This document shows positions 10,717 to 20,589 of a stretch of 64,000 nt of DNA, one piece after another (position 1 is the stretch's first letter; every line of letters starts with the position of its first letter). The notes under the pieces were generated by a model. It saw only the letters and a list, made by a program, of their open reading frames with translations, did no database searches and was not told the origin of the DNA. Both the position numbers and the translations under genes were made by a program. The stretch is from Actinomortierella ambigua (taxonomy: Eukaryota > Mortierellomycota > Mortierellomycetes > Mortierellales > Mortierellaceae), in assembly GCA_016098155.1 (NCBI GenBank), contig JAAAJB010000017.1, positions 67,087 to 131,086 of the forward strand, written 5' to 3'.

Positions 10717-12141
10717 ATGCGTTTCATTCTCTCGGCTCTCCTAGCCACCGCGCTTCTTGGCGTCATGGCGACGGCGGATGTCCACGCTGGCCAAGCTCAA
10801 GGTGGTCAGGCAGCGTTCCGTCTGGAGCCGCGCCAATTGCGCAACCACAAGGCTCATCATCGCACACATAAGAGCGCGCATAAGACGCCAAAGGGCGCTC
10901 AGCACAAGAAGAGCGCAAGTGGTGGAAAGCACCACAAGCGTGAGCTGGTCTTTGACCGGCACAACCCTCTGGCAGTGCCTATTGCTGCTGCTGCTGCCGC
11001 AGGAGGTGGCGGTTCGCAGATTGTGTCTGCGCCAGAGGTGCATGCAGGAGTTTACGATGACTCACGCTTCCGCCCACACAACAACCACCACACCCACCAC
11101 GGCGGCAAGAAGAACAAGGGCAAGAAGCATCACGCGAAGAAGGTGCGCAAGCACCGCGCGAAGAAGTCCCACAAGAAGCACTCGAAGCGTGCTCTGGACG
11201 ACCATGCTTCAAAGTCGGCCCATCACAAGGTTCAGAAGAAGAGCCACAAGAAGGGACAGAGTGGCCACAAGAAGCACACGAAGCGTGCTCTGGACGAACA
11301 TGCCCCGAAGGCGGCCCATCACAAGGTGCAGAAGAAGAGCCACAAGAAGGTACAGAGTGGTCACAAGAAGCACACGAAGCGCGCCCTCGATGAACATGCC
11401 CCAAAGGCGGCCCATCACAAGATTCAAGCGAAGAGCCACAAGAAGGGACAAAGCGGCCACAAGAAGCACACGAAGCGTGCTCTGAACGAGCATTCCCCAA
11501 AGGCGGCCCACCACAAGGTGCAGAAGAAGAGCCACAAGAAGGTACAGAGTGGTCACAAGAAGCACACGAAGCGTGCTCTGGACGAGCACTCCTCGAAGGC
11601 GGCCCATCGCAAGGTTCAAGTGAAGAGCCACAAGAAGGGACAGAGTGGCCACAAGAAGCACACGAAGCGCGCTCTGGACAAAGATGCCCCGAAGGCGATC
11701 CATCGCAAGGTTCGCAAGATCCACAAGAAGGGAAAAGTCGGCCACAAGAAGCAGAGTGGTGGTGGACATAAAAAGTTGAACAAGAAGCACCAAAAGCGCG
11801 AGCTGAAGGAGCCGAAAATCGTGTTCCCCTTTGAGACCGAGACCGAGCCAAAGCCGTTGGAGAAGCCGCTGAAGCCGATTGTTGCTGCGGTGGCGCATCA
11901 CAAGGAGGAGTACGAGAAGAAGTTGGTGCAGCAGCCGGAGGCGAAGAAGGACAAGAAGAAGGTGAAGAAGGTGAAGAAGGTGATGAAGGTGGAGAAGATC
12001 GAGAAGAAGGACCATGACGAGGTTGCCAAGAAGGTGGACGAGGAGTTGGACCTGCACAAGAAGAGTCACCACCACCGTCGTTCCGTACAAAAGGCCTCGC
12101 ACAAGAAGAAGGCTCAATCTCATCACAAGAAGGGAAAGTAG
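10717..12141 (+). CDS. Secreted Lys/His-rich repeat preproprotein (Kex2-processed type)
   Basis: One exon, 474 residues. The ATG at 10717 is chosen over an upstream in-frame ATG at 10471 because it starts a clean signal peptide (MRFILSALLATALLGVMATA) and the upstream part is leader-like CT repeats. The mature chain is extremely basic (Lys, His). Its centre (11191-11766) is six 32-residue repeats, each starting ALD(E/D/N)H and ending HTKR or a variant. A Lys-Arg pair closes nearly every unit, and further KR/RR pairs flank the block (HHKREL, HQKREL, HHHRRSV). Repeats separated by dibasic sites behind a signal peptide are the hallmark of fungal Kex2-processed repeat proteins (KEPs), the class that includes alpha-factor-like pheromones and repellents. 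The released peptides would be cationic and histidine-rich, suggesting metal binding, wall/polyanion binding or antimicrobial activity (inference). No enzyme domain is visible. Confidence 0.85.
   Translation: MRFILSALLATALLGVMATADVHAGQAQGGQAAFRLEPRQLRNHKAHHRTHKSAHKTPKGAQHKKSASGGKHHKRELVFDRHNPLAVPIAAAAAAGGGGSQIVSAPEVHAGVYDDSRFRPHNNHHTHHGGKKNKGKKHHAKKVRKHRAKKSHKKHSKRALDDHASKSAHHKVQKKSHKKGQSGHKKHTKRALDEHAPKAAHHKVQKKSHKKVQSGHKKHTKRALDEHAPKAAHHKIQAKSHKKGQSGHKKHTKRALNEHSPKAAHHKVQKKSHKKVQSGHKKHTKRALDEHSSKAAHRKVQVKSHKKGQSGHKKHTKRALDKDAPKAIHRKVRKIHKKGKVGHKKQSGGGHKKLNKKHQKRELKEPKIVFPFETETEPKPLEKPLKPIVAAVAHHKEEYEKKLVQQPEAKKDKKKVKKVKKVMKVEKIEKKDHDEVAKKVDEELDLHKKSHHHRRSVQKASHKKKAQSHHKKGK
11191..11766 (+). 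repeat. Six tandem 96-bp coding repeats
   Basis: Repeat starts fall exactly 96 bases apart at 11191, 11287, 11383, 11479, 11575 and 11671. The first five are close copies; the sixth is degenerate in its second half. Third-base differences between units show that they are not brand-new duplications. Each unit encodes 32 residues. Confidence 0.92.
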
Positions 12142-13881
12142 ACCATCCCCACAAAAAAAAAATGAAAAAGTGAAGGTGCCCTGGATCTCACACCCTTGAT
12201 ACCATCCTTAATCCCTTTCCCTTTCTTTATGGGAACTACTTTCTAAAGACCACAAAAAAAAATAGCAAACATTCCCAATTCTTCATTCATTCTCCCCACC
12301 CCCCCTTTTTTTTTACTTTTTCGCTTTCTGTATACTTTTTTTTCCACTCAAAAGAAACTTGGGTATTCGTTCTCTACTTTTTTTTTTGTTTCCTCTGTTT
12401 CCTTTTCCCAATTTCTACATGACCTTTCTTTTTTGTATATAATTCTTCTTCCGTCCCCTCCATTCACCCTCTGAAAGGTTCTGTAGAAACACGAGAAAGA
12501 ACCGGGGATTCCCTTGCTTTCACCCTCTCCACTTTTTCTTCTTTGCACTCATAAAGAAGGAGAGCACGAGCGAGGGGCAGCAATAGAGATGACACCCTTC
12601 TTGTTCTAATATGAAAACAATAAAATGCCTCTTCCATCAGTCAGAACAAATTGGGTGACGAGAGTAGAGGGGGTGGAAGGGGGTTTTTGATCTGTGAGTT
12701 GGAATATGGAATAGCTTGATGAGAGTGTGGGATGGTAGGAGTCGCTTCTTTTTTTTTTTTTTTTTTTGCCGAGGTTATCTCCAGAACAGCAGCATCGCAT
12801 ATGCATGTGGACATGTTTGCTTTGCTGGGATACATGCGCCCACTGTCGACGCAACACAGCATTTTCGAGAACGTCATATTGCAAGCAGGCGAGTATTCGA
12901 GCATTCAGCAGCTGCACGGGAATCGTCCAGAGTATGTCATAGCTCTTCTTGTGTTCGACAGCAGTAGCTTTGCCCACTGTCGATGGCGATGTACCACCTC
13001 GCTTTTGTTATCTTGCTCTGTCCCTTCAAATCACCCAGTGTAGCTAGGACGCTATGCGTTGGGCCGAGATCACATGACCTGCGAACTCCAGCGGTTGTTT
13101 AATAGGTAAGTTTGCCGTACTGCGATTGCTCCCTCTTTTCCGAATTACTCGCTAAAATGGCAAGTGGATGCGAAAAGGGGCATCCATAGCCAAAGAGACA
13201 CAGAGAGAGACATCCAACCATCCATCGATCTATCCCGGCGACCATCCATCAGCAAACATCGCTTTCCATCGTCCCGTCACCATACCAACCCTAACCAACT
13301 ATCCGACCCGTCCGACCCTCGACTTTGCACTTTTTTTTTCTTTGCGGATTCACCTATTTTCCATGCATCAGGGAGGACCCATCATCAAGTCGCAGGAAGG
13401 GAAACGAAGGAAGGAAGGACCGACTGACGGACGGAGGAGGTCTCAGCCAAACCCAAAGGCGCACTCAAGAAGGCCGCTGTCTGTGTCGGAAGAGAGAGAG
13501 AAAGAGAAACGGCCTCGAGTTTGTGCAAGGGCTAGGCGAACCTCTGATCCACCCCCATCCAAGACGGGACAAGGAGGCGACTACAAAAGCAGACCAATCA
13601 TGGCATCACCAACATCAATCACCTAATGCCTCAACAAGTGCCTCCAACCTTGCAACCCCCTCTCTAGTTCTTTGGAAAGGACATCACGGATGTGCGGATG
13701 GAATCTGTCAACAGCTCTTGGTGGAACTCTTGTCTCTTTGGCTATGGACCCCCCAACCCCTCCCCCAACCTACACTGTCAAAGTCGAACAGGTTCAAAGG
13801 AGCAACTCGGAAAGACCGCTAACCAGCCATACGGGGAACCTATCTTTCTGTCCCACCCTCTATTTCTTATGGACCTTATAG
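12142..13881. other. Intergenic region and unresolved leader/exon 1 of eL14
   Basis: The first 500 bases are 3' UTR-like (poly-A and poly-T runs). The missing first coding exon of the eL14 gene should lie in the last 800 bases. Candidate ATGs there (for example 13157, 13361, 13594) do not give a short exon ending at a strong donor in the right phase, so I leave it open. One GTAAGT donor sits at about 13106. An open frame at about 12800-13043 has no recognisable homology. Confidence 0.4.
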
Positions 13882-13899
13882 CGTTCTCTCACTTTCCAG

Positions 13900-15141
13900 C
13901 GTGTCGTTGAGGTCGGCCGTGTCGTCATGGTCAACTACGGTGCCGATGCCGGCAAGCTCGCCGTCATTGTCGATATCATTGACCACAACCGTGTATGTGT
14001 TCCCTCCCTGCAGACTTTCAGGATTTCTTTTCAAATCACCAACCTCCCCCATCAGACTCTGGAGGGAAGGGGAGGGTATCGTTTTTTGTTGTCGGCTCTG
14101 GAGTGAGATCATGGAAACAAGGCCAGTCGTTATGGTGTTGAGGAGTCTGTCGACGGGATCAAGGCGTTATCAGTGCACTGATCAGCAAGGGACATCCTAT
14201 CGGCATCAAAGGGGCATGAGAGGAAGGCTGTTCTACTCTACGACCGAGAGAGAAAGAAGAAAAGAGAGGGGAGTGAGAGAGAGGGAGACAACGGCGCATA
14301 CACCCTAAGTGTTCTTTTTTCAGGAGCAACTGTGGCGAGTCGACACTGCGCATCACAAGAAACACCCGCTTTACTCATGCAACGACAGTGTCATCTCGAA
14401 AGAGAAAGAAGGGAGTCTAGGCATCTCGCGGGAGAGTAGTGATGGATGACACTGGATGTCACTTCCTTTCTTTCTCATGAGAGGTCTCTTCTCTGGGAAG
14501 GATCGCCTTTGGGAGACTAGTTGCCACGTTTTTGGAAGGCGACTCTTGACAACAACAGCAGCCCCCCCCCCCCTTTTTCGATACCTGCAGGTTTCCCACA
14601 GTTGGATCGACTTTAGCGTTTCGTTCCCCTGGGGACTTGCCCCTCCGCCCTTTTCCTTTTTACCTCTTTTGAAAAAGCATTGGTTCAGAAAACTTACCCC
14701 CCACCCTCTTCTTTCCTCCTTTCTTTCTCTCCATAGGCCTTGATTGAGGGTCCCACCACCGGCATCTCCCGCCAGGCCTACGCCTTCAAGCGCCTGACCC
14801 TGACCCCCCTTGTCGTCAAGATCCCCCGCGCTGCTGGTGCCAAGGCTCTTAAGGCTGCCATCGAGAAGCAGGATGTTGCTGGCTCCTGGGCCAAGACCGC
14901 CTGGGCCAAGAAGATTGCTGCCCGTTCCAAGCGTGCCTCCAACTCTGACTTTGACCGCTTCAAGCTGGCCAAGTTCAAGCGCGTCGTAAGTGTCATCAGA
15001 AAGAAAAAAAAATGGAAACACAAAATGTGGGTGACTTTGAGAGAGAATAACGAGTTCTAACCTGCTTCTCTTTTTTTTTTTTTTTTTCTTAACTAGCGTC
15101 GCGAGATCGTTGACAAGGCTGTCAAGGCCACCAAGGCTTAA
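13900..15141 (+). CDS. RPL14: 60S ribosomal protein eL14 (first exon not located)
   Basis: Three exons are clear: 13900-13992, 14737-14985 and 15097-15141. They encode [14 protein letters not shown], then [17 protein letters not shown], then [20 protein letters not shown], and a C-terminal half with [18 protein letters not shown] and [13 protein letters not shown]. This is the eL14 family: an SH3-like KOW-type N-terminal barrel followed by a helical, basic C-terminus on the 60S subunit. The start codon and the few preceding residues must lie on an upstream exon. The codons just before the 13899 acceptor read TFQ, which would also align with eL14 starts (VFRR/TFKR), so the acceptor could instead be at 13881. 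Intron 13993-14736 is 744 bases, far longer than most introns here. The gene ends 330 bases from the convergent aminotransferase. Confidence 0.9.
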
Positions 15142-15471
15142 ATTTTGTCCTAGGTGAAATTCTTCCCTTCCTTTCTCCCTTACCAGCTGGTCCGCAATAA
15201 AAACCGATTGGAAAAAAAAATATATCTGTTTTGCAGACACGCGTTCTTTCATATGTTTCGAAGTTGGGGGGGGGGGGAGGGGGTATTTTTGTGCAAGTGT
15301 GGTATATAATTTCACCCCCTGCCATTTAGGATGTCATGGAAGACAAAAAAAAAAAAAAAGGACGAAGCCACATGTCTCATGAAATCTTGGACGTTTTCTG
15401 GGGTATCTATTCGTGGTGTTTCCCTTTAATTGATTGCGAAAAAAAAAAGATGCGTGTATGTGTATGTTGTT
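15142..15471. other. Convergent 3' region between eL14 and aminotransferase
   Basis: The 3' UTRs of two convergent genes meet here. An AATAAA-like poly(A) signal lies at about 15197 for eL14. Poly-G (about 15268), poly-A (about 15344) and short AT-rich runs are present; no gene is seen. Confidence 0.5.
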
Positions 15472-17904
15472 TTACAGATCCTTCCAAGCATTGATGAGGA
15501 CATCGGTTTGCTTGGGTTCGCGGACAGCGATACGGACAAAGGTCGGACGATCATATCCGGGCTTGCCGCTGCGGACAGGGACACCGGCCTGTTTGGCCAG
15601 GGCGACGGCCCTCTCGGCGACGGCCTCAGACTTGAGGTCAGCCCAGACCCAGGACAGATAGGGCTTTCCAAAGTATTCCCATGGCTGGTTATGTTGTGCC
15701 TTTTGGGCGGAGAGGCCCTTCAGACGTTCGATCAGCTGAGCACGGTAGATCGGGGTCAGACGCCAGGTATCTTCCAGGTATTGCTTGTCCCGGACGACCT
15801 CGTCCATAAAGGCCAGGGCGGGGCCATTGACGGACCATGGGACCTGGATGCGCTTCAGAGCCACGCAGTGGTCGACGGTTGGGCAGACGATGGAGCCGAG
15901 ACGCAGACCGGTGCAGGACCAGATCTTGGTCCAGGAGTGGATGACGTAGATCGAGATGTTACGCTGTCGGTAGGTCTGCTCCAGGAACTCGGTCTGGGCC
16001 GTCATCGAGTCTTCGCGGAAGTGAGGGCCTAGCCAGATCTGCATCGATTCGTCTATGAACCCCATCGGAGTCGCGTCCCGTAGGAAAAAGAGAGATAGAA
16101 TAAGATTGAGAGATTAGAGAGAGGAAAAGAAAGTTATGAGAAATGTGTTTGGAAAATCACATGAAGCCCCAGGGTTGTGGAAAATGTGTGGAAAAAGGAA
16201 AAGGGGGGAGATGAGTTATTAAAAAATCGAAACCCAGCCAGCTGATCTTTTAGTCATCTACTATCAGGCTGTGTGGGGGAAATGGCCATCTGTCTGGCAG
16301 TCCTCGCAAGTCGAGTAGGAGTATCCAAACACATGAAGAGAGGTATATGCTCTCATGGTGCCTTTGCTATTCTTTTTACCCCAAAAACAGGGAAAAGGGA
16401 TGCCGCAGAGGGCTCTCACCGATTCTTCAGAGAGAAATGGAGGGACAAATGGACACACCTTGTGTCGCGTGTCCAACCCAAGGGGTCAACAAGTATGTGA
16501 GTAGTTCCTACTCTGAGAAAAAGAAACCCCTCCATGGACTTACCAATGACAACGACACCATTGTCCTGGACATTCTCGAGGATCCAGGTCTTGAGCTCCT
16601 CGACCGACTTGTAGTCACCAGTGGGGTTGCAAGGGTTGACAATGCAGACAACGTTGGCTTTATCATCGCCCTTGGGGCACAGGATATCACGGCCGTTGGT
16701 CTCTGCAGAACGCTGATACTCCTTGTACTATTAACAAGCAACAAAAAAAAAACAGATGTGGCGTATTAGGAACGTCTCCAACCATTCGTAATGTTGTGTT
16801 GTCTCATTATCACACCACTTTTCGTTCTGTGACAAGCTTAAAAAAAAAGTTTGATGGGGCACAGATCATAAACAACCGCAGGATAATAAAAAGTGTTTCT
16901 GAGAGCATAGTTTCCATTGCCTGGTCCATATCAAGGTTGTTGTGGCTCTAGCTCACGAGTCAGCATCACTCCCCCCACTCTCCTCTCCCCTCTCCAAGCA
17001 TCATCATCTTCATTACCTGGACATCCCAAGGACCAGCCTTCCAGGTGCCTCCAGGAGAAGAGCGAATGACAAGATCAATCAACTCTGAAGCGCCGTTGCC
17101 GAGCAGTAGACGATCGCGGTGCATCTCCCAACCCCTGGGCCAGATCCACTCGGCCAGCGAGGACTTTGCGGGCTCCTGGTTGGCAGGAGGGTAGTGGTGG
17201 CAAGTAGTGATCTAGAAAGGAGGAGAAGGAGGATTTGTCAATTGGCTAATGTTAGCTTACCACAGTTCGATGTTAGGTCTGCAGGGTTGGAGATGAGGAG
17301 AAGGGATGGTGGGGTGGGGGGGTGGGGGAAGGAGAAAAGTTCTTTAGCCACCGATTAGATCAGAAAACCATGTGCTAGTGGTCAATCCTATGACTTTGAA
17401 AGACGTTGCCGAGATGAATGCAGAGAGAGAGAGAGAAAAAAGGGGTTGTTGTTGAAGGAAGCCATGCATGGCGTTGCATTTGTTGTGTTGGTGTGCAGCA
17501 TTTTGGGTGGGGGTGATCGTTCTCTTGGGTTTCCACCTCTCAACCCCCCCTCCTCATTTCTCCACGACGGTTATCAGCGGGTAGGTTCCTGAGCAAAAAG
17601 ATGATTTGACTGATGGAGGGGGTTTGCTCCTGTGTCGTTGTCAATACGGCCAGATCTGTCTACAATCCACCTCTTGATCCAAATGGGAGACATGGCAACA
17701 ATGACAGAGAAAAAAATAGGAATATTAGAGCCTTACAGCATCACGGGCAGCCTGCAAGGCTTTCGCCGGCGTGCCGAGGAGGTTGGTCGTCACGGAAAAG
17801 TCCTCAACAAAGTTGTTGAGGAACTTCCAGTCCTGTCCTCCATGGAACTGCTGTGTCTTGGTGTCCCAGACGGTTGTGTTGACGGGCTCTGCAGAGGTGG
17901 GCAT
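15472..17904 (-). CDS. PLP-dependent class I/II aminotransferase (HisC-like fold)
   Basis: Four exons on the minus strand: 17904-17737, 17211-17017, 16727-16544 and 16052-15472, total 375 residues with intact phases. Fold-type I aminotransferase motifs appear in order: a GNGASELIDLVI helix (cofactor phosphate end), NPCNPTG (substrate/cofactor loop), VVVIDESMQIW (Asp pairing with the pyridine nitrogen), SWTKIWSCTGLRLG (Lys as the Schiff-base residue) and TFVRIAVR near the C-terminus (Arg for the substrate carboxylate). The size and the S-x-T-K-x6-G-L-R-L-G motif resemble histidinol-phosphate aminotransferase and CobD-type enzymes more than aspartate aminotransferase. The substrate cannot be told from the sequence. 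No targeting peptide is evident, so it is probably cytosolic. Confidence 0.85.
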
Positions 17905-20589
17905 GGTCGAATTGTTGCAAGGGACGGGAGGATGAGTGTGATGAGATGTGATGGAGAAAGAGATGAGAAAGGAAAAAAAAAGAAGAGGGCTGGTTTCAAT
18001 TTTTTTTTTTTGGGGAAAAGGAAAATGATGGCGACGGTGCGGAGAAAGGGGAAACTCTTGTTCTGCTCCACAAAAGGGTAGGTCGATTTGAACCAATTAT
18101 TGTCGTTCATAAGTAGGCGATGAGCCCATTGTTGACCATCAAAACGCGCTGTTGCCTCGAGGCCGAGAAGAGTTGGTGGAGTAGGGGGGGACAAGGTAGC
18201 ATCGATAGAATGGCCAGCAAGCAACAAACCTCTTCTACGGATGTACATATCTCCTAGAGCTGGGTTGAGTGGGCGGCTAGCAAATATGGAGAGGGAGTAC
18301 CAGGATCAAGCTGGAGGCTGCTGCATGTCCTTGTTCTGGTCTGTCTTTCCTCAGAGAGGCGTGTCGAACAAAAGCCCCCCTCCTTTTTATTGTCACAGAC
18401 AATAATGTTTGTTGATATGTGCTTGTGTGGTTTGTTTCCCACGAGTAAGTGTGATCCGCAACGGTGTAGTGAAACAGACCATTGAGCCTCATTACACAAG
18501 GCGTTGAATGCACATCGTGGAGCAATATCAAGCATTTTTATTTTACGCAGTCGCGCAAGATGGGGCTGAGTGAGCAACAACACAGGTGGTTCTATTGACA
18601 CGACCGTTGTTCTTCCGAAGGTAGCCCTAACGAGCAAGAAGTCGTTGAGGACGGGATCCACAGCATCGGGTGAACCAGAGAATGAACCGCAAGCCAAGCA
18701 TTTTCAAGAATTTCCCATGTACTTCCCGACATGCAAGATAGCGGAAAGAGTATGGGGGTAAAGCTGAGGATACATAATTCAAGATGTTATCAGCGTTTGG
18801 GGACGTAGCATACAATGCGCGTCATTGTTTCCAAGGTCTGGGTAGACTATATCAAGGTTGTCAGCCAGATTTTACTGTTCCGTTGGATGGCCAATAGTCA
18901 TGATGTAATCCATCTAGATCTTGACAACCATGGGATGTTTTGGATGATACGCCCCACACCAACAGTATCTAACGTAGCCGAAGGTGGTGGCTAAGCTAAG
19001 CGTGAGGCCTCGGTGGAGAATGAGGACCCGGCTGGCCGAGGATGCGACTTTGGTTGTACTCTCTGCAGTGACTGGTGATGTTGTTGAGTGGGGTCATGCT
19101 TTGGTGATCATGGTGGATGAATGCCTATCGGGGGAGGAAGGAAGGAGTGATGCGAGGGCCCGAGGAAAAGATAGGTGCAAAGAAGGAGGCGCAGAGAGGA
19201 AAAAAGAGAGAAGGGAGGCAGAAAGTATGCCAGCTTTAGATACGAAACGCATTCATGACACAGGTAAATGGCACTAGGGTAGAGTGGAGGCTCGAATCAA
19301 TGACACGCCAAAACAAATGCTACAAATGTGGTATTTTTACTTGCGCCTTCTCCCATCTTGTACCTTTCCTTCCTACCAACGACATTCACGTCGATGTCCT
19401 ATCGCCTTTCCCCACAATAACAGCATGTCCTGAAGTACCTACTAGACGAGACAGCCTATCAGCAGTTGGCCACTCCAATCGTCTCTCCCCCTCCGCCACC
19501 ACCATAGTAGCCCACGGAAGCCGATTCCTGACTGCTGCTCCTCAGGTCATCCCGCTTTGATGCAGGGCCTCATGGCGTGGCTGGCCAGAGAGCTTACGAA
19601 CCTGGCGCATTCAAGTCTGCATGCGAGGCAGACAACCTCCCCTGTACCGTTTACTTCGACACAGCACAGTTGCAAGGCGGGCGGATGGCTATCACTGCTG
19701 ACTCGGATGCCTCTGTCTCATCTCTCGCTTCTTCTTGCGACCCTCTTGTGCTTTTTTCCTTTTCTGCTACAAACAGACAGTAGGCACGTCTACATGAGGA
19801 GGGAAGGGTTAGGCTGTCGGGTGACTTTGTCGACGCTGCAGTCTGAGGGAGCTGTGGACATGTACTATGATAACACGGGTCAGATGTACGCGTATCACAG
19901 CTATGATGGCCTTCTCATCTCGCACGGAATAGGTTGCGCATGCGTGGCTCGCGGAAGGGAATCAGGAACGAAAGAGATAGGCAATAGGAAAACAGCTGCT
20001 ATTCCGAAGGATTGAGTGGCTCCGCTAATGTCAAAGTCATGAACCAAAGCCGTCCTATAAAGGTAGTTAGTTAGGCCATAACCTTCCCTTACACAAAGGC
20101 GATTGTGACAAGATGAGACGCAGCCTGCTGGAGGCCATCTGAGAACTTTGGCTGGTGGTTTGCTGCCATGCTGCTGTAGTGTCTGTCTAGACAGAGCTGT
20201 TGAAGGTCCTTGACAAGGTCTTCAAAGCATGACATCCTGACTGCATCCTGCGCTTCATTTCCTGAGCTCCTCCGAGGGATTGGCTGAGCTCTGATGCAGC
20301 CTCATATGCCCTCGTATGCGCAAAGAAAACAATACTCCTCGCTAAAATGTCATCACTCGAGGCGTTGCTCATTGTCCCCGATGTTGCCCTTCTATGCAGT
20401 TCTGACCTGTGGTTCTGTCCTTTAATGCTATCGTTTGATTCTCGCGATGTCCTTTTACGCACGCACTTGGCACACGTGACATTTTTTTTAGCGTTCGTGG
20501 ACTGCTGACAAGTACACCAAAAAAAAAAAAAAAACCTCTGCGCGCGACCTTCTGCACCTTTGCACACCTTTGCAGCACCTTCTTCCAGC
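17905..20589. other. 2.7-kb region without a convincing gene
   Basis: The first part is the aminotransferase promoter. Scattered open frames (18570-18761 plus, 18254-18697 minus, 18984-19277 plus) have no recognisable family. A coding-like patch at 19541-20015 is listed separately. The last 120 bases before 20590 are the sorting-nexin leader, with a 15-A run at about 20520-20534. Confidence 0.4.
19541..20015 (+). pseudogene. Possible gene remnant or unannotated small gene
   Basis: Two neighbouring frames look more protein-like than the surroundings. One (from about 19559) contains AGQRAYEPGAFKSACEAD and DNLPCTVYFDTAQLQGG. The other (from about 19790) contains CRVTLSTLQSEGAVDMYYD and GQMYAYHSYDGLLISHGIG. 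They could be two exons joined through the pyrimidine-rich stretch ending in ACAAACAG at about 19780, but I find no good start codon or donor. No family is recognised. It may be a chance frame. Confidence 0.2.

Noticed and set aside
10979..12154. Long minus-strand frames opposite the Lys/His repeat gene (up to 391 codons)
   Set aside because: The 96-bp repeat keeps all frames open; the plus frame has the signal peptide and dibasic pattern, the minus ones only Ser/Cys or Leu/Val monotony.
12716..13043. Plus frames with a phenylalanine run then a protein-like stretch (MHVDMFALLGYM..)
   Set aside because: The start comes from a poly-T tract, and the rest overlaps equally open minus frames without recognised motifs.
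13157..13190. ATGGCAAGTGG as the first exon of eL14
   Set aside because: Good start context, but no consensus donor in the right phase and the encoded residues do not match eL14.
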